A stretch of DNA of 64,000 nt, from the NCBI RefSeq assembly GCF_028621955.1, contig NZ_CP117516.1:1510001-1574000 (forward strand), in the 5' to 3' direction. The notes below the pieces were generated by a model that saw nothing but the letters and a program-made list of their open reading frames with translations, did not search any database and was not told the DNA's origin. Position 1 is the stretch's first letter. Every line of letters begins with the position of its first letter. The translations under genes and the position numbers were made by a program. Origin of the DNA: Erythrobacter sp. BLCC-B19 (GTDB lineage Bacteria > Pseudomonadota > Alphaproteobacteria > Sphingomonadales > Sphingomonadaceae). Of the stretch, positions 32,890 to 41,758 are shown one piece after another.

Positions 32890-32903
32890 CGCCGCCGCTT
32901 GCC

Positions 32904-33854
32904 GTGACCGCGATCACCAAACGCCGCCACGCCGAACTGGCCGGGCAGGCGATGAAATTCGTCGCCGAGCTGCTGTTGATCGAGCCCTTGAGCCCCGCCT
33001 TCGATCACAAGCTCGAAGGCATCGAGGCGCTCGGGCGCGACGCGATCACCAGCCTCGCCGCGCGGCAGGCAGCGAGCCTCGCCCCGGTCGCTCCGCCCAA
33101 GACCGAGGCCATCGCCCGCGCCATCGCCGCCCTGCGCGCGCTGGCCGAGAGCCTTGCGCCCTTGCGCGAGGGCAATCTGTCCGGCGGGGGCAAGCGCTTC
33201 GGCCTGTTCGCCGCCAAGCCTGACCCGGCGGCCTATTTCCGCCGCTACCTGGCCGCGCAGGGCCAGATCGAGGAGGCGCTCGCCAGCCTCACCCGCGAAC
33301 GCGACGCCCTGCTGCGCGCCAATACCGCGCTGGCGACCGAGCGGGCGGGCCTGGCCGCGCCGCTTGCGGCGCTGGCCGAACACGCGCTGTTTGCCGAGGA
33401 GGTCGCCCTCACCCTCGCCGCGCGGGCCGAGGCGCTCGCGGCGCGCGAGCCGATGACAGCGCGGCGGCTGCAATCGGACGCGCTCCATGTCGTGCGCACC
33501 CGCCAGCGCGACATCGCCGAGGCGCAGGCCTTGGCGCAGCAGGCGGTGGCGGTGCGCGCGGTCGTGACCGAAACCAATGCGCGCCTCGTCGAAGCCATCG
33601 AGCAGACCACCGCGATGATGGTGCAGGTGCTGCGCACCGCCATCGCCGCCGCGCGCACCTTGGCGCAGCAGGAGCTGGTGCTTGACCGGATCGCGAGCCT
33701 CAACCGCGCGGCGAGCAACCTCATCACCGAGGATGCACCCGTCCCCACCGACGCCAGCGCCGCCGCCTTGCAGGAGGCCTTCGTGCGCTTGACCGATGCG
33801 CTCGACCGGCTCGATGGCGAGCGCGCGGCGATCAGCGGTCTTTCGCCGCGCTGA
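32904..33854 (+). CDS. telA: TelA-family toxic anion resistance protein
   Basis: About 316 residues starting at GTG 32904, 14 bp after the CitE-like gene. It is all-helical with long coiled-coil segments, matching TelA: YFRRYLAAQGQIEEALASLT, ADALHVVRTRQRDI-like middle, QTTAMMVQVLRTAIAAA and LVLDRIASLNRAASNLI near the end. TelA proteins confer tellurite and other anion or antibiotic tolerance by an unknown mechanism. It is slightly shorter than stand-alone TelA (about 380), lacking part of the N-terminus. Confidence 0.85.
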   Translation: MTAITKRRHAELAGQAMKFVAELLLIEPLSPAFDHKLEGIEALGRDAITSLAARQAASLAPVAPPKTEAIARAIAALRALAESLAPLREGNLSGGGKRFGLFAAKPDPAAYFRRYLAAQGQIEEALASLTRERDALLRANTALATERAGLAAPLAALAEHALFAEEVALTLAARAEALAAREPMTARRLQSDALHVVRTRQRDIAEAQALAQQAVAVRAVVTETNARLVEAIEQTTAMMVQVLRTAIAAARTLAQQELVLDRIASLNRAASNLITEDAPVPTDASAAALQEAFVRLTDALDRLDGERAAISGLSPR

Positions 33855-33913
33855 ATCCCGGTCTAAGACAGCCGCGCCGGGCCGATTTCCGGTCAGGGGA
33901 GCCGTTACGCGCC

Positions 33914-34387
33914 GTGGGTCTGTTCGATTCGCTCAGGAAGATGTTTGCCGCGCCCGATCCGGAAGGCCCCCCGGCCTCCGCCGCGCCGTCGCCTGCGCGT
34001 GGGCCTGCCTTCGACTATAACGACGACCGCATCCCCGATGGCGCCAAGGGCAAGATCCGCGGCATCCTCGCCAGCCTGACCGAAGTCGAGGCAATGATGG
34101 ACCGCGAACAGGTGCAGGCTGTCAGCCGCACCGAGATCGAGCTGATGCGCGATGAACACCTGCCCAAGCTGGTAAAGAGCTACATCGACATCCCGCCCGC
34201 CCACCGTGCGGAAATCTTCCGCAAGGCCGGCAAGTCGGCGAGCTTCATCCTCGAAGAAAGCCTCGACACGATGCAGAGCCGCATCGACGAGATCGCCCGC
34301 AATCTGGCGCAGCACGATCTCGATGCCTTCTCCAGCAACGCCGCCTTCATCAGCCGCCGTTACAGCGACAGCGATCCGTTTCGGTAA
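33914..34387 (+). CDS. hypothetical partner of TelA
   Basis: The 157-residue protein starts at GTG 33914 with AGGGGAG some 12 bases upstream. A Pro/Ala-rich stretch (residues 13-30) follows the MGLFDSLRKMF amphipathic start; the rest is helical (IRGILASLTEVEAMMDREQ, LVKSYIDIPPAHRAEIFRK). I do not recognise a named family, but it ends the Ter island and is coded 59 bp after telA, so a joint role is likely. The amphipathic N-terminal helix could touch the membrane. Confidence 0.7.
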   Translation: MGLFDSLRKMFAAPDPEGPPASAAPSPARGPAFDYNDDRIPDGAKGKIRGILASLTEVEAMMDREQVQAVSRTEIELMRDEHLPKLVKSYIDIPPAHRAEIFRKAGKSASFILEESLDTMQSRIDEIARNLAQHDLDAFSSNAAFISRRYSDSDPFR

Positions 34388-34399
34388 TTGGCCGTTGCG

Positions 34400-34687
34400 C
34401 TAGGCCCAGTCGCCAAGCAGCGGGGTAAACTCGTCCACCCGGATCAGCTGCCACACCCCGCCGGTGAGGTAGGGATCGTCCGCCAGTATCGCCCGCGCGG
34501 CGGCCTCGTCTTCGGCCTTCACGATCAGCAGTGATCCGATGATCAGCCCGTCGGCGCGTTTCAAAGGGCCGACGATCACGAAGTGCTCGGCATTGGCGTG
34601 GACGAATTCGAGATGCGCGGGCCGGTGGATCGCGCGCAGGCGGCCGCCGTCTTCGCCGTCGCGGCAGTGAAAGCAGAACATCCGCAT
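34400..34687 (-). CDS. YciI-like protein
   Basis: A 95-residue protein from the ATG at 34687 with a YciI-type dimeric alpha/beta fold: MRMFCFHCRDGEDGG, HRPAHLEFVHANAEHFVIVG with the conserved His, LLIVKAEDEAAARAILADDP and GVWQLIRVDEFTPL. Family members may be small hydrolases or lyases for stalled metabolites, generally without known substrates. It is convergent with the end of the Ter island, 12 bp away. Confidence 0.88.
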   Translation of the reverse strand: MRMFCFHCRDGEDGGRLRAIHRPAHLEFVHANAEHFVIVGPLKRADGLIIGSLLIVKAEDEAAARAILADDPYLTGGVWQLIRVDEFTPLLGDWA

Positions 34688-34840
34688 GATCCGATGAGCC
34701 CCTGTTGGTCGCGCCGGCAAGGCTAACCGCACGCCGCCGCACGGGTCAAGGACAGCGGTTGCAAACAGCGCGCTTGAAGCGCAGCCTCGGCAGGTTCAGA
34801 GGGCCGCTTTCCGCTCTCGAATCGTTTCAGGTGAAACCAG

Positions 34841-37800
34841 ATGGCCGACTTTTCGCCCGCTCCCGCAATTGACCGCACCGACCTCAGCCGCGCCTATCGT
34901 CAGGATGAGGAAGCCTGCATCGCCGAGCGGCTGGAGCAGGCGGCGCCTGCCGCGAAGGTGCACCCGCAGGCAGCGGCGCTGGCGGTGCAACTGATCGAAG
35001 GCGCGCGCGGCAAGAAGGCTTCCGGGATCGATGCGTTCCTGCAGCAATATGGCCTCGATACCGAAGAGGGCATCGCGCTGATGTGCCTTGCCGAAGCGCT
35101 GCTGCGCGTGCCCGATGCGGCGACGGCGGATGCGCTCATCAAGGACAAGATCGGCCAGATCGACTGGGGCGAGCATCTGGGCGAGAGCAGTTCCACCTTC
35201 GTCAACGCGGCGACCTTCTCGCTGATGCTGACGGGCGAAGTGCTCGATCCGCCAGATGCGCGGCAGAAGGGGCTGGGGAGCGCCTTCAAGCGCGCGATGA
35301 ACCGGCTGGGCGAGCCGGTGATCCGCACCGCGACGGGCCAGGCGATGAAGATTTTGGGCGGCCAGTTCGTCTTTGGCCGCACCATCGACGAGGCGCTCAA
35401 GCGCGCGGCGCCCGAGCGGGCGCGCGGGATCACGCACAGCTTCGATATGCTGGGCGAGGCGGCGATGACTTTCGATGATGCCGAGAAATACCGCCTCGCC
35501 TATGAAAGCGCGCTGGCGCGGCTGGCGCGTGAAGCGGGCGCGGGTGTGGCCGGATCGCCGGGGATTTCGGTGAAGCTTTCGGCGCTCCATCCCAAATACA
35601 ATTTCTTCCACGCCGATGCGGCCAAGGCGGCGATGGTCCCGGTGATCCGCGATCTCGCCATCAAGGCGCGCGATGCCGACATCCACTTCACCATCGATGC
35701 CGAGGAAGCCGAGCGGCTCGAACTCAGCATGGACATCATTGAGGAACTGGTCGCCGACGACGATCTGTTCCGCCGCGCGGATGGCTCGCGGTGGGAGGGC
35801 TTCGGCCTTGCTATCCAGGCCTACCAGAAGCGCGGGATCTGGGTGTGCGACTGGGCAGGCAAGCTCGCGCGGCGGCATGGGCGCAAGCTGTTCGTGCGGC
35901 TGGTCAAGGGCGCCTATTGGGACAGCGAGGTGAAGCTCGCGCAGGTGGGCGGCTATACCGACTACCCGGTGTTCACCCGCAAGGTCGCGACCGATGTCAG
36001 CTACCTCGCCTGTGCTGCGCGGTTGTTCGAGCATTCGGACGTGATCCGCCCGGCTTTCGCGACCCACAACGCCTATACCATTGGTGCGATCAAGCATCTC
36101 GCCGCCGGGAAACCCTTCGAGTTCCAGCGCCTGCACGGCATGGGCGAGGAAGTCTACGATGCGCTCCACGCGCTCGAGGGTAACCAGCGCACGCCGGTGC
36201 GGATTTACGCGCCGGTGGGGGGGCACAAGGAGCTGCTCGCCTATCTGGTGCGCCGCCTGCTCGAAAACGGGGCCAATACCAGCTTTGTGAACCGCATGGG
36301 CGATGCCGATATTCCGGCCACAGAGCTGGTCGGCGATCCGGTGGCGGAACTTGCGGCGATGAACCCGCGCCGCAATCCCGCGATCCCGCTGCCTGCGGCG
36401 ATCTTCGGCAAGCGCCAGAACAGCGCCGGGATCGACCTTTCCGATCCGCTGGTGCGCGGGCCGCTGATGGAGCGGCTGGCTGCGCTCGCCAAGACCACGT
36501 GGAGCGCGCAGCCGACCTTCGCGCTGGCCGATGCTGGCCCGGTGACCACGATCACCGCGCCGCAAGACCGCAACCACACGGTCGGCACGGCGCGCGCGGC
36601 GAGCCCGGCCGAGATCGACCACGCCTTTGGCGCTGCCGCCGCGATCCAGCCCGGCTGGGACGCGCTGGGCGGCGAGGCGCGCGCGCTGCTGCTGGAAAAC
36701 GCCGCCGACCTGTTCGAAGCGCACACCGCCGAATTCCTCAGCCTGTGCCAGCGCGAGGCGGGCAAGACGCTGCTCGATTCGGTGCTCGAACTGCGCGAGG
36801 CGGTCGATTTCCTGCGCTATTACGCCGCCGAGGCGCGGCGGCAGTTCAGCGCGCCGATGATGCTGCCGGGGCCGACGGGGGAGGAGAACAGCCTCTCGCT
36901 CCATGGACGCGGGGTGTTCGTCACCATCGCGCCGTGGAACTTCCCGCTCGCGATCTTCATCGGCATGGCGGCGGCGGGGATCGCGGCGGGCAACGCCGTG
37001 CTCGTCAAGCCCGCACCGCAGACCCCGCTGATCGCCGCGCTGGCGGTGACGCTGTGCCATCAGGCCGGCATCCCGCCCGAAGTGCTCCAGCTGATCCCCG
37101 GCGGCAGCGAGGTGGGCGCAGGCCTGACCGCCGATCCCCGCTGCGCCGGGGTCGCCTTCACCGGATCGACCGCCACCGCCCGCGCCATCAACCGCGCGCT
37201 GGCGATGCGCGACGGCCCGATCGCCACCCTGATCGCCGAGACCGGCGGGCAGAACGCGATGATCGTTGACAGCTCGGCCCTGCCCGAACAGGTGGTGCGC
37301 GATGTCGTCGGCAGCGCCTTCCAGAGCGCCGGGCAACGCTGTTCGGCCTTGCGGGTGCTCTATCTGCAAGAGGACGTCGCCGATACCATGCTCGCCATGA
37401 TCCGCGGCGGGTTCGAGGCGCTGCGCATCGGTGATCCGCAATCGCTCGCGACCGACGTCGGCCCGGTGATCGACGCGGCCGCGCGCGAACGGCTGGAGGC
37501 GCACATCGCCGATTGCCGCGCCAAGGGCTACCCCGTCACCCGCCTGCCGCTCCCCGCCGAGGCCGAGCACGGCTGCTTTGTCGCGCCGACGATGATCGAA
37601 GTCCCCTCGATCGCCGCGCTCACCGACGAGCATTTCGGCCCCGTCCTGCACATTGCGCGCTTCCGTGCGGGCGAGCTGCCGCAGGTGGTGGCGGACATCA
37701 ACGCGACCGGTTTCGGCCTCACCCTCGGCCTCCACAGCCGCATCGCCGAGACCCGGCGCTATGTGCAGGCGCACGCCAGGGTCGGCAATTTCTACGTCAA

Positions 37801-37975
37801 CCGCAACCAGATCGGCGCGGTGGTGGAAAGCCAGCCCTTTGGCGGCGAAGGCCTGTCGGGCACCGGGCCCAAGGCCGGCGGCCCGCATTACCTCGCCCGC
37901 TTCGCGACCGAGCGCGTCACCTGCATCGACACCACCGCAGCGGGCGGCAATGCCAGCCTGCTGGCGGCAGGGTAA
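34841..37975 (+). CDS. putA: bifunctional proline dehydrogenase/P5C dehydrogenase
   Basis: A 1044-residue PutA. The FAD-dependent proline dehydrogenase half has GISVKLSALHPKY, RLVKGAYWDSE and RRLLENGANTSFVNR; the aldehyde dehydrogenase half has the catalytic Glu800 (AETGGQN) and Cys834 (GQRCSALRV). It converts proline to glutamate with substrate channelling. The N-terminal ribbon-helix-helix DNA-binding domain of E. coli PutA (about 1320 aa) is absent, so this is the short type A enzyme and cannot self-repress. No Lrp-type putR lies beside it. Confidence 0.96.
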   Translation: MADFSPAPAIDRTDLSRAYRQDEEACIAERLEQAAPAAKVHPQAAALAVQLIEGARGKKASGIDAFLQQYGLDTEEGIALMCLAEALLRVPDAATADALIKDKIGQIDWGEHLGESSSTFVNAATFSLMLTGEVLDPPDARQKGLGSAFKRAMNRLGEPVIRTATGQAMKILGGQFVFGRTIDEALKRAAPERARGITHSFDMLGEAAMTFDDAEKYRLAYESALARLAREAGAGVAGSPGISVKLSALHPKYNFFHADAAKAAMVPVIRDLAIKARDADIHFTIDAEEAERLELSMDIIEELVADDDLFRRADGSRWEGFGLAIQAYQKRGIWVCDWAGKLARRHGRKLFVRLVKGAYWDSEVKLAQVGGYTDYPVFTRKVATDVSYLACAARLFEHSDVIRPAFATHNAYTIGAIKHLAAGKPFEFQRLHGMGEEVYDALHALEGNQRTPVRIYAPVGGHKELLAYLVRRLLENGANTSFVNRMGDADIPATELVGDPVAELAAMNPRRNPAIPLPAAIFGKRQNSAGIDLSDPLVRGPLMERLAALAKTTWSAQPTFALADAGPVTTITAPQDRNHTVGTARAASPAEIDHAFGAAAAIQPGWDALGGEARALLLENAADLFEAHTAEFLSLCQREAGKTLLDSVLELREAVDFLRYYAAEARRQFSAPMMLPGPTGEENSLSLHGRGVFVTIAPWNFPLAIFIGMAAAGIAAGNAVLVKPAPQTPLIAALAVTLCHQAGIPPEVLQLIPGGSEVGAGLTADPRCAGVAFTGSTATARAINRALAMRDGPIATLIAETGGQNAMIVDSSALPEQVVRDVVGSAFQSAGQRCSALRVLYLQEDVADTMLAMIRGGFEALRIGDPQSLATDVGPVIDAAARERLEAHIADCRAKGYPVTRLPLPAEAEHGCFVAPTMIEVPSIAALTDEHFGPVLHIARFRAGELPQVVADINATGFGLTLGLHSRIAETRRYVQAHARVGNFYVNRNQIGAVVESQPFGGEGLSGTGPKAGGPHYLARFATERVTCIDTTAAGGNASLLAAG

Positions 37976-38031
37976 GCCGGGGTTCAGGCGGGCGGGCGCA
38001 GATTGCCGGGCCTGACAACAGGAGCCCGGAC

Positions 38032-38409
38032 ATGAGAGCCTTGCTGATTGGCGTAAGCCTTGCGTTGACGAGCGCTGTGCCCGTGGGGGCGCAGGATGCC
38101 TCGCCGCGCGGAACCTTCAGCACGGCGCCCGCCCCGCAACCGGGCACGCCGCCCGATGCCTACACCTTGCAGCAGGAGCGCGCCGCGCGCGCGCGCGACA
38201 ATCTGGTGGCGCTGCGGCAAGGGCGCATCTCCGTCGCCGATCTCACCCCGCAAGAGCAGCAGGACGTGATCGACCTTGATCGCATGAGCCGGGGCGAGGG
38301 CGCCGACAACCGCAGCTTCAAGCAGCAATGCATCGACGACGAAGTGCGCCGCGCGGGCGGCAACCCGTCGCGGCTGGCGTGGGAGGTGATCCGGCTGAAG
38401 TGCAAATAG
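38032..38409 (+). CDS. small secreted protein of unknown function
   Basis: A 125-residue protein with a clear signal peptide (MRALLIGVSLALTSAVPVGA, cleavage near AQD). The mature part is Gln/Arg-rich and helical (YTLQQERAARARDNLVALRQ, LTPQEQQDVIDLDRM) and has two cysteines (KQQCIDDEV, RLKCK) that may form a disulfide in the periplasm. CAGGAGC precedes the start. No family recognised. It follows putA by 56 bp but has no evident metabolic link. Confidence 0.7.
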   Translation: MRALLIGVSLALTSAVPVGAQDASPRGTFSTAPAPQPGTPPDAYTLQQERAARARDNLVALRQGRISVADLTPQEQQDVIDLDRMSRGEGADNRSFKQQCIDDEVRRAGGNPSRLAWEVIRLKCK

Positions 38410-38531
38410 GCGGGCGGCGCGTCCGCTATTGGGACGTGGGCGGCATACGCGCAATGACCACAAGTGGGTGGATTGCGGAACGGCTGCTTTTGGTCCTCGT
38501 TGGCGCAAAAGCTGAAATGAGTCCTGCTCCC

Positions 38532-38891
38532 TTAGGAGCTTTCGAGCCTTTCGACGTAAACCTGAAGTCGATCTAGCCGCTTCTCCCAAAGTGTCCGTTG
38601 GGCCGCCATCCAGTCCTCGGCCTCGTACATCGGCTCCGGCGTCAGTTTGTATAGTCGCGTACGGCCCTCCTTTTGTGACGCTACCAGGCCTGCATCCTCC
38701 AGAACTTTAAGGTGCTGCGTGAACGATGGGAGCGCCATTTTGAACGGTTGCGCCAGTTCGGTAGTCGATGCCGGTCCAAGGCAAAGCCGCTCCACGACTG
38801 CGCAACGCGTAGGGTCAGCCAAAGCGTGGAAAATCTTGCCGTTTGGACGTTTCCCCACAGAATATCGCGAGCCGTCTGCAAGCGACATCAT
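38532..38891 (-). CDS. ArsR-family repressor, second SRPBCC-linked copy
   Basis: About 119 residues from the ATG at 38891, which overlaps the stop region of the upstream SRPBCC gene. The winged helix has IFHALADPTRCAVVERL and MALPSFTQHLKVLEDAGLVAS, close in pattern to the regulator at 973. There is no metal-type Cys pair. It is second in a two-gene unit, whereas in the first pair the ArsR gene comes first. The A+T-rich composition suggests recent acquisition. Confidence 0.9.
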   Translation of the reverse strand: MMSLADGSRYSVGKRPNGKIFHALADPTRCAVVERLCLGPASTTELAQPFKMALPSFTQHLKVLEDAGLVASQKEGRTRLYKLTPEPMYEAEDWMAAQRTLWEKRLDRLQVYVERLESS

Positions 38892-38892
38892 A

Positions 38893-39375
38893 TCAATGAT
38901 CCTCCACGAACTCAGACAGCTTTTTGAGCGTTTCATACCCTCGCTCTACCGCGCCAAAGCCGATACCTCTGTCGCGTTGCGACTTGTTCGGATGGAGCTG
39001 CCTTAATGTCAGCACCGTTTTGCCGTCGTCTTGCTGATCAAATGTGACCGTCATCCGGAAACGCTTCGGATCGTCATCGGTGTCAGCCCCGTGATCGAAA
39101 ACCAGACGTTGATTTGGCACCACTTCAATAAATGTCATCCGGCTATCCCACCGCTGACCATCGGGTCCGGTCATGACAAACCGTCGAACCGTACCAACAC
39201 GCGCTTCATCTTGTGGCGGTGCATCGCACTTGTATCCATCGGGGCCAAACCACTTGAACATGTTTTCAGGTTCGACCCAAGCGCGGTAGACGCGCTCGAC
39301 CGGAGCTTCGATCACGCGGCTTAGCACGATCTCACGGTCAAGCTCACCGCTCAGGTAGGACGTATTCTCGGTCAT
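38893..39375 (-). CDS. SRPBCC (AHSA1-type) protein, second copy
   Basis: A 160-residue SRPBCC-fold protein from the ATG at 39375; an ATG at 39402 is also in frame. The typical segments are REIVLSRVIEAPVERVYRAW, MFKWFGPDGYKC and the long final helix GAVERGYETLKKLSEFV. It is the promoter-proximal gene of an ArsR pair. The predicted promoter at 39420-39447 is flanked by an inverted repeat. Ligand unknown. Confidence 0.88.
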   Translation of the reverse strand: MTENTSYLSGELDREIVLSRVIEAPVERVYRAWVEPENMFKWFGPDGYKCDAPPQDEARVGTVRRFVMTGPDGQRWDSRMTFIEVVPNQRLVFDHGADTDDDPKRFRMTVTFDQQDDGKTVLTLRQLHPNKSQRDRGIGFGAVERGYETLKKLSEFVEDH

Positions 39376-39409
39376 CAGGTGGCTCTCAAGGTTTGAGGTC
39401 AAGACAAGG

Positions 39410-39447
39410 TAAGTGCCTTAGTATCTTAACCGCGACACTTAGGTCAA
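39410..39447 (-). promoter_or_regulatory. promoter with overlapping inverted repeat for SRPBCC/ArsR pair
   Basis: On the minus strand TTGACC (39447-39442), a 16-bp spacer and GATACT (39425-39420) make a good promoter. TAAGTG (39410-39415) and CACTTA (39436-39441) form inverted half-sites around the -10, a plausible site for the ArsR-type protein. The remaining gap to dcd (39448-39698) shows no gene or structure I can support. Confidence 0.5.
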
Positions 39448-39698
39448 TGCCTTTGTGTTAGCGCCCGCGTCATCGCGATAATGAGGTTGAACATGCTCGA
39501 GAAAAGTTAGTCTGATTGAGCAATGATCATGCTTCTCAGCCATGGCTGAGCGGCAGCAATGGGGTCGATAGCCGAACAGCAGCTTTTGTCGCGTGACCCC
39601 CCTGAATCAGACACGCCCTCGCCGCTCGCGCGCAGACTCATCCGGATAATTCGCCCGCGCCCCTTGCTGGCCTTTCCCCCATCGGGAATCACAGCCCT

Positions 39699-40253
39699 AT
39701 GGCGATTCTCTCCGACAAATGGATCCGCGCGCAGGCGCTCGAACATGGCATGATCGAGCCTTTCGTCGAGGCGCAGCGGCGCGATGGGGTGATCTCCTAT
39801 GGCCTCTCGTCCTACGGCTATGACGCGCGGGTCGCGCCCGAGTTCAAGATTTTCACGAACGTCGATTCCTCGGTGGTCGATCCCAAGCAGTTCGATCCCA
39901 AAAGCTTCGTCGATCGCGAGACGGACGTCTGCATCATCCCGCCCAATTCCTTCGCGCTCGCCCGCACGGTCGAATATTTCCGCGTGCCGGAGGATGTGCT
40001 GGTGATCTGCCTTGGCAAGAGCACCTATGCGCGCTGCGGGATCATCGTGAACGTCACCCCGCTCGAGCCGGGCTGGGAGGGGCACGTGACGCTCGAATTT
40101 TCGAACACCACGCCGCTGCCCGCCAAGATCTACGCCAATGAAGGCGCGTGCCAGTTCCTGTTCCTTCAGGGCAATGAACGCTGCGAGACGAGCTACAAGG
40201 ACCGCGCAGGCAAATACATGGGCCAGCGCGGGGTGACGCTGCCGCGGCTTTAG
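39699..40253 (+). CDS. dcd: dCTP deaminase
   Basis: A 184-residue dCTP deaminase of the trimeric dUTPase fold. The catalytic segment [10 protein letters not shown] gives Ser108 and Arg112, and [14 protein letters not shown] gives Glu133, the general base. The C-terminal [14 protein letters not shown] is the usual lid. It forms dUTP plus ammonia from dCTP for thymidylate synthesis. Monocistronic in appearance. A dispersed repeat begins 6 bp after its stop. Confidence 0.97.
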   Translation: MAILSDKWIRAQALEHGMIEPFVEAQRRDGVISYGLSSYGYDARVAPEFKIFTNVDSSVVDPKQFDPKSFVDRETDVCIIPPNSFALARTVEYFRVPEDVLVICLGKSTYARCGIIVNVTPLEPGWEGHVTLEFSNTTPLPAKIYANEGACQFLFLQGNERCETSYKDRAGKYMGQRGVTLPRL

Positions 40254-40258
40254 AGCGG

Positions 40259-40438
40259 TTTCCTACAGCACGCCAATCGCGATAGGCTCGCCGGATCGGT
40301 AACCCGAGGAGCCGCGGCCATGCTTTCTCTCCCGAAAAATTTTGTCCGTCCGCTCGGAAATCTGAGTGTAAGTACCTGCCTTTGCGTAAGAAATGCGCGT
40401 GTTGGAAAGGTGACACGGTGTCACCTTTGTAACGCTTA
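40259..40438 (+). repeat. dispersed intergenic element, copy B
   Basis: Second copy of the element at 17864-18079: TTTCCTACA (40259), TAGGCT 24 bp on, TGTCCGTCCGCT (40343) and, after the same 56-57 bp, the identical 28-nt block at 40411-40438. Here the dyad extends to GGTGACAC-G-GTGTCACC. The middle region is 34 bp shorter than in copy A. The rest of the 261-bp gap to the next gene shows no other feature. Confidence 0.65.
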
Positions 40439-40514
40439 TTGCGCGTGCCACGATGGCCTTTGACACGGGCGCAGCGCGACTGCATGGCTGTGACAAAGCC
40501 AAGGGAGACCAAGC

Positions 40515-41690
40515 ATGAGCACCCGCGAATTCGATATCATCGTTTATGGCGCCACGGGTTACACTGGGCGGCTGGTGGCGGAATATCTCGCCCACCATTA
40601 CGGCAGCCGCGCAGATGGCCCGAAGTGGGCGATGGCCGGCCGCAGCCTTGCCAAGCTCGAGGAAGTCCGCGACCTCATCGGCGCGCCGGCCACCACGCCG
40701 CTGGTGGTCGCCAATGCCGATGACGATGCCGATCTCGAAGCCATGTGCGCGCGGACGAAGGTCGTTCTCACCACCGTCGGCCCCTACCAGCTCTATGGTG
40801 ACAAGCTGGTCGCGGCCTGCGTGAAGACCGGCACCGACTATGCCGACCTGTGCGGCGAGCCTGCATGGATGGCGGCCAAGATCGCCGAGCATCAGGCCGC
40901 TGCCGAAGCGAGCGGCGCGCGCATCTGCTTTTCCTCCGGGTTCGATTCGATCCCCTTCGATCTCGGCGTGATGATGACCCAGAAGGCCTGCGTCGAACGC
41001 TTCGGCAAGCCTGCGCCGCGCATCCGTGGCCGCGTCCGCGCGATGCAGGGCACCTTCTCGGGCGGCACCGCGGCGAGCCTCGGCGCGACGATGAAGGCGG
41101 CGGCGAAGGACCTGTCGGTGATTGCCGCGCTGCGCAATCCCTTCGCGCTGACCCCGGGCTTCGAGGGGCCGGATCAGCCCTCGGGCATGATCCCTTCGTA
41201 TGAGGACGATCTCGGCAAGTGGTCTGCGCCTTTCGTGATGGCGCCGATCAACACCAAGAACGTCCACCGCACCAACTTCCTGCTCGGCCACCCCTATGGC
41301 ACCGACTTCCAGTATGACGAGATGATGCTGACCAGCCCCGGCGAGGCGGGCAAGGCGGCGGCCAATGCCGCGCTCGAATTCATGAAGAACCCGTTCGGCG
41401 CCAAGCCCCCCAAGCCCGGCGAGGGGCCGAGCAAGGAAGAGCGCGAGAACGGCTTCTACGATGTCGTCTTCGTCGCCGATATGCCCGGCGGCGAGCGGCT
41501 GCAATATGGGGTCAAGGGCCGCTACGATCCGGGTTATGGCTCGACCAGCCGGATGCTGAGCGAGACGGGGATTGCGCTGCTCGCCTGTGACAAGCCGGGC
41601 GGGATCGGCACGCCGGGGGCGTTCCTTGGCGAGGATCTGGTCAAGCGGCTCGAAGAGCACGCCGAACTGACCTTTGCGGTGGAAGACTGA
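40515..41690 (+). CDS. saccharopine dehydrogenase-like NAD(P)-binding oxidoreductase
   Basis: A 391-residue protein starting STREFDIIVYGATGYTGRLV, a Rossmann nucleotide-binding motif, with MAGRSLAKLEEVRDLIG and VLTTVGPYQLYGDKLVAAC after it. It matches the saccharopine-dehydrogenase/trans-acting enoyl reductase family, whose members reduce double bonds in lipid or polyketide chains rather than lysine intermediates. The absence of the C-terminal saccharopine-binding half supports that reading. A good AAGGGAG site precedes the start. Confidence 0.88.
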   Translation: MSTREFDIIVYGATGYTGRLVAEYLAHHYGSRADGPKWAMAGRSLAKLEEVRDLIGAPATTPLVVANADDDADLEAMCARTKVVLTTVGPYQLYGDKLVAACVKTGTDYADLCGEPAWMAAKIAEHQAAAEASGARICFSSGFDSIPFDLGVMMTQKACVERFGKPAPRIRGRVRAMQGTFSGGTAASLGATMKAAAKDLSVIAALRNPFALTPGFEGPDQPSGMIPSYEDDLGKWSAPFVMAPINTKNVHRTNFLLGHPYGTDFQYDEMMLTSPGEAGKAAANAALEFMKNPFGAKPPKPGEGPSKEERENGFYDVVFVADMPGGERLQYGVKGRYDPGYGSTSRMLSETGIALLACDKPGGIGTPGAFLGEDLVKRLEEHAELTFAVED

Positions 41691-41699
41691 CACGAAAAA

Positions 41700-41727
41700 G
41701 GGGCAGCCGGCTGTGACCGGCTGCCCC
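41700..41727 (-). terminator. strong intrinsic terminator between convergent genes
   Basis: GGGGCAGCCGG (41700-41710) and CCGGCTGCCCC (41717-41727) form a perfect 11-bp stem with loop CTGTGA. GAAAAAG just upstream reads as CTTTTTC on the minus strand, so it is a classic terminator for the receptor gene (minus) and probably also stops the reductase transcript. Confidence 0.88.
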
Positions 41728-41758
41728 AATTGCGACCCTCCCTGAAAGGGGCGGAAGC

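Noticed and set aside
34796..37888. Long minus-strand frame opposite putA
   Set aside because: PutA is complete with both catalytic halves; the opposite frame is a codon-bias artefact.
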